Origin: CAWVWD01 sp045106825
GTDB lineage: Bacteria; Bacteroidota; Bacteroidia; Chitinophagales; Saprospiraceae
Direction: 5' to 3'
NCBI GenBank assembly: GCA_045106825.1
Contig: JBGCFH010000348.1
Location: 1-5,368, forward strand
DNA length: 5,368 bases
This document shows positions 1 through 3,929 of the stretch, one piece after another. Below the pieces are notes generated by a model. It was not told where the DNA came from and made no database searches. It saw nothing but the letters and a program-made list of their open reading frames with translations. How positions within the stretch are numbered: position 1 is the first letter of the stretch; each line of letters opens with the position of its first letter. A program made the translations under genes and the position numbers.

Positions 1-2
1 TT

Positions 3-137
3 ACTTTGACTAAATCATACTTCAAACGAGGAAAAGAAGAATTAAGAAAAATTTTATTTAATATCTTTGACTTTGTGACATTCATAAATAAGTCATTAAG
101 GACCGTTAAACCACCAATTAACTTATTTGTCCAGTAG
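3..137 (+). CDS. Possible 3' end of an unidentified gene entering from the left
   Basis: An open frame runs from the left edge for 44 codons and ends in tandem stops (TAG at 135-137, then TAA at 138-140). The peptide is basic and mixed hydrophobic, ending ...PPINLFVQ. Composition looks protein-like, and 44 stop-free codons is somewhat longer than expected by chance at this A+T content. I recognise no family, and the start lies outside the window. It could also be a chance open stretch, so the call rests only on length, edge position and the double stop. Confidence 0.3.
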   Translation, partial: TLTKSYFKRGKEELRKILFNIFDFVTFINKSLRTVKPPINLFVQ

Positions 138-390
138 TAAGCTTTTGCAAAATTGTTTTAGGTTAAACAACTGATTTACAGTATTTTAAGTTCATTCTGA
201 AAACTTCAAATTAATTGTACCTGTATTTTTTTGACCAAAAATATCTTAAGAAATTTGAAGTATTTCAGGGTTGATGATAAAGAAAAATTCCTGATTTTAG
301 CACTTAAAAGGATACAATTTTTATAAACAATGATAATAAAAAGAAATCACTTAAATTTAAGTAGTTACTGAAAACTATGTAATCTTTTAT
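138..390. other. Non-coding A+T-rich intergenic stretch
   Basis: No convincing reading frame exists on either strand; stops are frequent in all frames. The only structure found is the long imperfect inverted repeat at 197-268, listed separately. The right end abuts the terminator of the minus-strand toxin-antitoxin operon, so this stretch separates that operon from whatever lies to the left. Confidence 0.6.
197..268. repeat. Long imperfect inverted repeat (potential stem-loop)
   Basis: The left arm CTGAAAACTTCAAATT (197-212) is the reverse complement of the right arm AATTTGAAGTATTTCAG (252-268), apart from one extra A in the right arm. That gives 16 paired bases with a single bulge and a 39-nt loop. 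Just outside, two T-G wobbles and one A-T pair could extend the stem in a plus-strand transcript. No U-tract follows the right arm, so it does not look like a simple intrinsic terminator. It could be a small mobile-element remnant, an RNA structure, or chance in A+T-rich DNA. Confidence 0.45.
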
Positions 391-425
391 AAAAAACCGC
401 TACACCAAAACGATGTAACGGTTTT
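391..425 (-). terminator. Intrinsic terminator of the toxin-antitoxin operon
   Basis: Read on the minus strand, a 12-bp stem (AAAACCGTTACA with TGTAGCGGTTTT) closes a 9-nt loop and runs into six Ts. One pair is G-U in the minus-strand RNA. The same position is a C-A mismatch in plus-strand RNA, so the hairpin is well formed only for transcripts leaving the toxin gene. It lies about 120 nt past the toxin stop codon and matches the second copy at 1301-1335. Confidence 0.8.
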
Positions 426-442
426 CAAAATATTTCAAAAGC

Positions 443-464
443 GGCAAAGGCAATGCCGTTTGCC
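443..464. repeat. Small palindrome inside repeat copy 1
   Basis: GGCAAA (443-448) pairs with TTTGCC (459-464). An inner GGC (449-451) pairs with GCC (455-457), leaving a 3-nt loop and one unpaired G. It falls in the part of copy 1 that copy 2 lacks, and is locally more G+C-rich than its surroundings. It may be a small palindromic insertion or local RNA structure. Confidence 0.45.
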
Positions 465-547
465 CTACTCTCATACCTTCCGAATGCGACGTAAACTCTG
501 GTGCATACATACACAGAATTGTTGTCGCACCATTTGAAATTAAAAAA

Positions 548-946
548 CTACAATGTCCAATCTTCAATAATAATATTTTCAATTCGTGTAAAATGCTTAA
601 CATTATTTGTAACCATTACTAAACCGTGAGTTACGGCTGTTGCGCCTATCAGCAAATCAAAATCATCAATTGGTGTCCCTAATTTTTGTAGTCTTGCTTT
701 TTCGTCAGCATAAAAATCAATTGCATGAAAAATTGGAATAATTTGAATACCTGTCAAAAAGTTTTCAAGTGCGGTTTGATGTTTTTTAGGATTTCCGCTT
801 TTCGCAATACCAAATTTTAATTCTGCTAAAGTAATTTCAGATATTAAACAGTCATCGGCAGTCAGTCCTTTGAATTTTTTGTCTAATTCAAATTTGCCCT
901 TCATATAAAAAATAGCAATATTGGTGTCTATTAAATACTTTTTCAA
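548..946 (-). CDS. vapC: PIN-domain ribonuclease toxin (VapC-like)
   Basis: This 132-aa protein spans one whole PIN domain, the usual length for type II VapC toxins. These are metal-dependent endoribonucleases that cut RNA, often tRNA or rRNA, and halt translation when freed from the antitoxin. The acidic site is visible: Asp7 in the N-terminal LIDTN motif, Glu42 in the ITLAELKFG segment, Asp97 in DFDLLIGATA, and Asn114/Asn115 in VTNNVKHF, where the fourth acidic or polar ligand lies. The C-terminus ends in the usual short strand and EDW. The start ATG overlaps the antitoxin stop by 4 nt (ATGA), implying translational coupling with antitoxin made first. All catalytic positions are present, so it is probably active. 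The exact RNA target cannot be read from sequence. A diverged repeat copy and a terminator follow it. Confidence 0.9.
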   Translation of the reverse strand: MKKYLIDTNIAIFYMKGKFELDKKFKGLTADDCLISEITLAELKFGIAKSGNPKKHQTALENFLTGIQIIPIFHAIDFYADEKARLQKLGTPIDDFDLLIGATAVTHGLVMVTNNVKHFTRIENIIIEDWTL

Positions 947-1188
947 AATAACTCTATTTGACGGTTAAATATTCGGCTACTTCTTATATCTTCTATCATT
1001 TCTTCTGCAGTTTCTTTGGTATCTAACGCACCAAATGCTTTTTCAAATGAAGAAGTTTTTTTATTCAAATCGGTCTTAACCAAATTGGTTAATTGAGCAA
1101 TTAAATCTAACTTATTGTTGGTGCTTAGATTATTAAAAAGCATCATATAGCCTTTAATAATTGATTTATCAGTGTTTGTTATATTCAT
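943..1188 (-). CDS. Antitoxin partner of the PIN toxin (VapB-like)
   Basis: This 81-aa protein lies directly upstream of the PIN toxin and overlaps it by 4 nt, the standard antitoxin-toxin order. The middle region (about residues 23-40, NNKLDLIAQLTNLVKTDL) resembles the helical part of small Bacteroidota antitoxins. The C-terminus (about 52-80: FGALDTKETAEEMIEDI, then SSRIFNRQIEL) resembles the toxin-neutralising tail seen next to PIN toxins in that phylum. I see no clear AbrB, RHH or Phd DNA-binding motif, so 'VapB-like' reflects position rather than fold. The ATG at 1188 is chosen because it gives the full N-terminus; methionines at residues 15 and 16 are alternatives. By analogy it binds and inhibits the toxin and may repress its own operon. 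Confidence 0.8.
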   Translation of the reverse strand: MNITNTDKSIIKGYMMLFNNLSTNNKLDLIAQLTNLVKTDLNKKTSSFEKAFGALDTKETAEEMIEDIRSSRIFNRQIELF

Positions 1189-1273
1189 TTCTCTGTTTTT
1201 TATCTTGTTTGTAAATGAATTTTAAGGTATTTTTTAAATCAAACATTAAATGTATAGTGTCCGTTCCATTTTA

Positions 1274-1299
1274 TAAAGATACGAAAATTATTATACCAA
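1274..1299 (-). promoter_or_regulatory. Candidate promoter of the toxin-antitoxin operon
   Basis: On the minus strand TATCTTTA (1281 down to 1274) matches 7 of 8 positions of the Bacteroidota -7 box TAnnTTTG. A TTG (1299 down to 1297) lies upstream, but the spacing of about 15 nt is shorter than the usual 17-23. A transcript from here would have a leader of roughly 80 nt before the antitoxin ATG. The site lies just past the terminator at 1301-1335, so transcription of the operon would start freshly here. A+T-rich DNA yields many such matches. Confidence 0.25.
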
Positions 1300-1300
1300 T

Positions 1301-1335
1301 AAAAAACCGCTACACCAAAGCGATGTAGCGGTTTT
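1301..1335 (-). terminator. Hairpin terminator of repeat copy 2, upstream of the antitoxin
   Basis: A perfect 12-bp stem (AAAACCGCTACA, 1303-1314, with TGTAGCGGTTTT, 1324-1335) closes a 9-nt loop. On the minus strand it is followed by six Ts. It would stop minus-strand transcripts coming from the short frame at 1372-1458 before they reach the antitoxin promoter. Read on the plus strand the hairpin is followed by only four Ts, making it weaker in that direction. Confidence 0.75.
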
Positions 1336-1347
1336 CAAAACTAGACA

Positions 1348-1365
1348 TAATTAGTGTAATTAGTG
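1348..1365. repeat. Tandem 9-bp direct repeat
   Basis: TAATTAGTG occurs twice head to tail (1348-1356 and 1357-1365) in the linker between the short minus-strand frame and its terminator. It is absent from repeat copy 1. It may be a replication-slippage duplication; no function is evident. Confidence 0.7.
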
Positions 1366-1371
1366 TCGAAA

Positions 1372-1458
1372 CTACTCAATCGTCACTCGCACACCTTCCG
1401 AATGAGAAGTAAACTCAGGAACATACATACACTGAATCGTCGTTACAATTGAATTCAT
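1372..1458 (-). CDS. Short 28-aa reading frame carrying the repeated peptide
   Basis: An ATG at 1458 opens a 28-codon minus-strand frame reading MNSIVTTIQCMYVPEFTSH, then SEGVRVTIE and TAG. It is followed 37 nt later by a strong terminator in the same direction. The frame is open upstream to a stop at 1495-1497, so it could be the tail of a decayed gene rather than a free-standing small protein. Coding status is supported by the synonymous bias of differences from the related block at 466-525. I see no signal peptide or membrane segment and recognise no family. No ribosome binding site is visible. Confidence 0.3.
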   Translation of the reverse strand: MNSIVTTIQCMYVPEFTSHSEGVRVTIE

Positions 1459-1638
1459 TAAAAATACCAAATGTAAAACTACTTTTCGTAAGATTCAATA
1501 TACTCACCTAACTACTATTTGAAAAAATATTCATTTTCCCCAAAATATCACATTTGCAAACACCTATTTTTATTTTTATTTTTATCTTGTTCGCTTTATA
1601 AAATAAAATCTATTTTTCAAGCATCAAAAATATAAAAT
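1459..1638. other. A+T-rich intergenic region ahead of the four-gene operon
   Basis: No reading frame of substance is present. The stretch includes a run of ATTTTT units at about 1566-1583, a simple-sequence tract that may bend DNA or vary in length, and the candidate promoter at 1586-1618. It presumably carries the control region of the genes that begin at 1639. Confidence 0.5.
1586..1618 (+). promoter_or_regulatory. Candidate Bacteroidota-type promoter of the operon at 1639
   Basis: CTTG (1586-1589) resembles the -33 element TTTG. After 21 nt, TATTTTTC (1611-1618) matches 7 of 8 positions of the -7 box TAnnTTTG. The spacing fits the phylum's usual range. Transcription would begin around 1625, leaving a leader of about 14 nt with no Shine-Dalgarno sequence, only an A-rich run before the ATG. 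The match is suggestive only, because the region is low in complexity. Confidence 0.3.
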
Positions 1639-2073
1639 ATGGACTTAGTTACATTAACAAATACCGTTTATATACTCACCAAAAAGGTTTTTACAAGTGA
1701 AGTTGGACGTAAAATAAAAGACGATTTCAAAGGTGCTTTTAGTGGAACAGCTATTGAACTTTGGGAAAAAATTAGTCCAATTTTTATTGAAGTGATAGAA
1801 GACGAAGAAAAACCGTCAAAAGCGGTTAAAAATCTTCGTAAAGATGAAAACGATGCAGAAGCAGAAAAACGAATAAAAGGAAAAATCGAAAATGAACTGT
1901 ACGAAAATGATGATTTAAAAGCCCAAATTGAAGCGATTTTAGAGAAAGCGAAGCAGGAAGGTGACGAAGAAACAAAAGGTATTATTATCAATAATAGCAA
2001 GAAGTTTTTTACAGGTGGAGTAAGTGGTGGAACAATCGTTTTTGGCGATTATCATGGAGAGAAAAAGGATTAA
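1639..2073 (+). CDS. Small helical protein with a C-terminal amyloid-like signalling motif (putative effector)
   Basis: This 144-aa protein has no signal peptide. Residues 1-55 look like amphipathic helices (MDLVTLTNTVYILTKKVF onward, ending in ELWEKISPIF). Residues 60-115 are highly charged and helical, with a P-x-x-A-V-x-x-L ... E-N-E-L-Y-E-N-D-D-L pattern. I have seen this general plan in small bacterial proteins that end in amyloid signalling motifs, some with 'Bell' (HeLo-like) helical effector domains. The C-terminus, residues 119-137 (NSKKFFTGGVSGGTIVFGD), is glycine-rich and beta-prone. It is nearly repeated at the N-terminus of the next gene, 22 nt downstream. By analogy it could be a membrane-active or adaptor effector triggered by templated assembly. 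The function is inferred, and no enzyme motif is present. The ATG at 1639 is the first in frame after an A-rich leader. Confidence 0.85.
   Translation: MDLVTLTNTVYILTKKVFTSEVGRKIKDDFKGAFSGTAIELWEKISPIFIEVIEDEEKPSKAVKNLRKDENDAEAEKRIKGKIENELYENDDLKAQIEAILEKAKQEGDEETKGIIINNSKKFFTGGVSGGTIVFGDYHGEKKD
1993..2049 (+). other. C-terminal copy of the shared amyloid-like motif
   Basis: This encodes residues 119-137 of the small helical protein. Against the copy at 2114-2170 it is identical at 12 of 19 residues without gaps, with the core G-V-S-G-G-x-x-x-F-x-D invariant. Many identical residues use different codons in the two copies (for example GGA GTA AGT GGT GGA against GGT GTT TCA GGA GGG), so similarity is kept at the protein level rather than by recent DNA duplication. 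Confidence 0.65.
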
Positions 2074-2095
2074 TAAATTCATTTAAAATAGATAG

Positions 2096-2938
2096 ATGCC
2101 TAAACCTATTGAAAATAGTGAAAAATTTATAACTGATGGTGTTTCAGGAGGGAAAGTTGCTTTTAGAGATTTATTTGAATCTATTGTATTGAATATCAAT
2201 GGAAGCATTAAAGATGACCCTTATTATGGTAAGTTTGAAAGAGGAAACCCTATCTATGATTACTTTATTTCGATAGATAGGAAAAATATTATTGATGAAT
2301 TAAGAGACCACTTTTCTCAAATTAATTGTGGACATACAAATTGTCCAATTATTGCTTTCAAAACAGCAGCGGAACATCAACCTGATTGGCTATTTGATAG
2401 GTTTTATTCTGATTTGGTAGAACGAAATAATGATGATTTTAATCCTATAACCTATAATCTGATAGACGAAATTAAAATAAAAGAAATACATCGAATCTTT
2501 AAATATCAGTCAGGAAAAGAATATATTAAAAATTTATCGGATAACAAATATCACTTAATTCATATTAAAGTAGATATAGATAATGAAGATTCAAAGTTAC
2601 ATCAATTCATATCGGATTTTTGCCATTATTGGAAAGAGAAACCTGAAAATATAAAATGTTTAATTTTCCTTTCTGTAAAACTAAGAGCATTTAAAAAACG
2701 AACTTTCTTCCAACGAATGTGGCCTAAAAAGAAACAACATCACTTACCAAATATGCACTTAATTGAAGAATTAGAATGGGTTCAAAAAACAGATATTGAC
2801 CGATTTTTTGAAAATCATTTTAATTGTTTTCCAAGTATAAGCAAAACAAAAACACAATATTCTATTCAAGAAAGTTGGAAGTTATTTGCGATAGAAATTG
2901 ATAAAATCATCGCTGCAAGAAAATCTAAACAAAACTAA
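2096..2938 (+). CDS. iSTAND-like protein with an N-terminal amyloid-like motif (putative sensor/adaptor)
   Basis: This 280-aa soluble protein begins with the shared motif (residues 7-25, NSEKFITDGVSGGKVAFRD). Residues about 55-245 resemble the inactive-STAND (iSTAND) family: an early YFISIDRKNIIDEL element, a beta strand and helix around CPIIAFKTAAEHQPDWLFDRF (83-103), a helix-rich middle, the segment HQFISDFCHYW (169-179) followed by the strand CLIFLSVKLR (188-197), and a late LPNMHLIEELEW ... DIDRFFENHF (217-242). No Walker A (GxxxxGK[ST]) or Walker B is present, as expected for an inactive STAND. In conflict systems such proteins are thought to sense or relay a signal to partner genes. The stop lies 17 nt before the MoxR start, so the genes are probably cotranscribed. 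The ATG at 2096 is favoured because it keeps the motif at the extreme N-terminus. Family assignment is from recalled pattern and is moderate. Confidence 0.85.
   Translation: MPKPIENSEKFITDGVSGGKVAFRDLFESIVLNINGSIKDDPYYGKFERGNPIYDYFISIDRKNIIDELRDHFSQINCGHTNCPIIAFKTAAEHQPDWLFDRFYSDLVERNNDDFNPITYNLIDEIKIKEIHRIFKYQSGKEYIKNLSDNKYHLIHIKVDIDNEDSKLHQFISDFCHYWKEKPENIKCLIFLSVKLRAFKKRTFFQRMWPKKKQHHLPNMHLIEELEWVQKTDIDRFFENHFNCFPSISKTKTQYSIQESWKLFAIEIDKIIAARKSKQN
2114..2170 (+). other. N-terminal copy of the shared amyloid-like motif
   Basis: This encodes residues 7-25 of the iSTAND-like protein. Its position at the very N-terminus, facing a C-terminal copy in the gene just upstream, is the arrangement known for bacterial amyloid signalling sequences. 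There, a motif on an NLR/STAND receptor templates the matching motif on its effector. Confidence 0.65.
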
Positions 2939-2955
2939 AAACTAACCAAACCACA

Positions 2956-3864
2956 ATGATAAATACAAGCTATTTCAATAACATAGACAAATATTATTTC
3001 ACACCTGAACTCATAGACGCAGTTCGAGTAGCAGATTTTTTAGGAAAACCCTTATTACTTACAGGCGAACCTGGCACAGGAAAAACGAAATTAGCCGAAG
3101 CTTTGGTGCAAGTTTTTGGAAAAGTTTGGAAAGGTAACGTTCTTAAACGAACTTTTAATACAAAATCTGTTTCCATTTATAAAGATCTGCTTTACACTTA
3201 TGAACAATTGAAGCATTTTCAAGATGTACAATTGAAAAATGAAAAAAATGAAGGTAGTGATTTTGAAACTGAATATATCAGTTACGGTGCATTAGGTGAA
3301 GCGATTAAAGATAAAGCAAATCGAAGTATTGTCTTGATTGATGAAGTCGATAAAGCACCTCGTGACTTTCCGAATGATTTATTAGACGTCTTAGACCAAA
3401 CGACATTTGAAGTGCCTGAACTCAAAAAGGAACTGCCAAATACTTGGCAATTTGAAGCGGATAAAAATAAAAAGCCGCTTATCGTCATTACGTCAAATTC
3501 TGAAAAATCTTTGCCTGATGCTTTTTTAAGGCGTTGTGTATATCATCATATCGCTGTACCTAAAGATGATAAGTTGCAAAGTATCTTAATGATGCACTTT
3601 GCCGAAGATAAGGTGAAACCACATTTTGATAAAATTAATGCTTTCTTTGAAAAAGTACGCAGCCAACTATATCGCAAAAGTCCTGGTACTGCGGAGTTGA
3701 TTTCATGGTTACAAGTAATGCAAAATCAGAATTTTCCTTTTGATAAATTGAAATGGGGAAACGTAGATGATTTGAGCGAAAGCGAACTGAAAACACTTCA
3801 TTTGTCCTTTTCGATTCTGGCGAAAAAACAGGAGGATTTTGAAACGATTCATAAAGCACATTAG
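2956..3864 (+). CDS. MoxR-type AAA+ ATPase
   Basis: This 302-aa protein has the usual MoxR length and layout. Walker A is GEPGTGKT (residues 37-44), Walker B is IVLIDEVDKAP (125-135), sensor 1 is TSNSEK (179-184, Asn181), and an arginine-finger pair lies in DAFLRRC (Arg192/Arg193). A helical lid follows from about 200 to the end, so the ATPase should be active. MoxR proteins form hexameric, chaperone-like motors that usually act with vWA-domain partners, often encoded next door. Here the partner is probably the gene at 3930. It sits 17 nt after the iSTAND-like gene, with no Shine-Dalgarno sequence (TAACCAAACCACA precedes the ATG). The MoxR-iSTAND-vWA neighbourhood points to a conflict or defence role rather than the metabolic CO-dehydrogenase or methanol dehydrogenase roles of classical MoxR proteins. 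Confidence 0.93.
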   Translation: MINTSYFNNIDKYYFTPELIDAVRVADFLGKPLLLTGEPGTGKTKLAEALVQVFGKVWKGNVLKRTFNTKSVSIYKDLLYTYEQLKHFQDVQLKNEKNEGSDFETEYISYGALGEAIKDKANRSIVLIDEVDKAPRDFPNDLLDVLDQTTFEVPELKKELPNTWQFEADKNKKPLIVITSNSEKSLPDAFLRRCVYHHIAVPKDDKLQSILMMHFAEDKVKPHFDKINAFFEKVRSQLYRKSPGTAELISWLQVMQNQNFPFDKLKWGNVDDLSESELKTLHLSFSILAKKQEDFETIHKAH

Positions 3865-3929
3865 TAACGACAATTTATTCATCAGTTAATCCTTATAAGA
3901 CTAAGGTGACTAAAGTCGTCTCTATAAAA

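Larger units (their letters stand above)
391..540 (-). repeat. Repeat copy 1: conserved peptide block plus terminator, downstream of the toxin
   Basis: This segment is homologous to 1301-1461. The strongest matches are the terminator hairpin (391-425) and a 20-codon minus-strand block at 466-525. The block encodes TTILCMYAPEFTSHSEGMRV, identical to copy 2 at 17 of 20 residues. The stretch between block and hairpin (426-465) is not shared with copy 2 and contains its own palindrome. The frame of the peptide block runs on through the hairpin to a stop at 400 and extends upstream into the toxin gene in another frame. It therefore has no clear start of its own and looks like a remnant or a tail. 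The two copies flank the toxin-antitoxin genes in direct orientation, about 910 nt apart. Confidence 0.75.
1301..1461 (-). repeat. Repeat copy 2: conserved peptide block plus terminator, upstream of the antitoxin
   Basis: This is the partner of the element at 391-540. The hairpin (1301-1335) and the 20-codon minus-strand block (1384-1443) are conserved. Within the block the copies differ in 10 codons. Seven of those differences are synonymous and three change the residue (Q/L, V/A, V/M). The linker between block and hairpin is unlike that of copy 1. Weaker similarity may run past 1461 through an ATTAAAAA stretch. The element lies between the toxin-antitoxin operon and the operon starting at 1639. 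Confidence 0.75.

Noticed and set aside
400..603. 67-codon minus-strand frame as a complete gene
   Set aside because: Its start lies inside the toxin gene in another frame and its stop lies within the terminator hairpin. Only the 20-codon block at 466-525 has support, so it is reported as part of the repeat.
391..1461. Integron attC sites flanking a toxin-antitoxin cassette
   Set aside because: The arrangement is suggestive, but I found no RYYYAAC/GTTRRRY core pair in the repeats, and the hairpin with a T-run fits an intrinsic terminator better.
1564..1585. ATTTTT run as a CRISPR-like or regulatory array
   Set aside because: The units are only six bases with no spacers; it is a simple-sequence tract.
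1668..2000. Long minus-strand open frame (110 codons) inside the 144-aa gene
   Set aside because: It lies wholly antisense to a gene with a conserved motif. Its Ser/Phe/Ile-rich composition is what reverse reading of Lys/Glu/Asp-rich codons gives, and it has no family features.
2096..2938. Active STAND or NLR NTPase
   Set aside because: No Walker A or Walker B motif is present and the protein is far shorter than an NLR with repeats. An iSTAND-like adaptor fits better.
2994..3488. Two minus-strand open frames inside the MoxR gene
   Set aside because: Both are antisense shadows of the AAA+ coding sequence, which has all its motifs intact.
3635..3859. Minus-strand open frame opposite the MoxR C-terminus
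   Set aside because: It has no family features, no plausible start context and complete overlap with the MoxR lid domain.
3906..3929. GTG at 3906 as the start of the membrane protein
   Set aside because: It is in frame, but the added residues show no family likeness. The ATG at 3930 gives an N-terminus that begins the CoxE-like region within ten residues.
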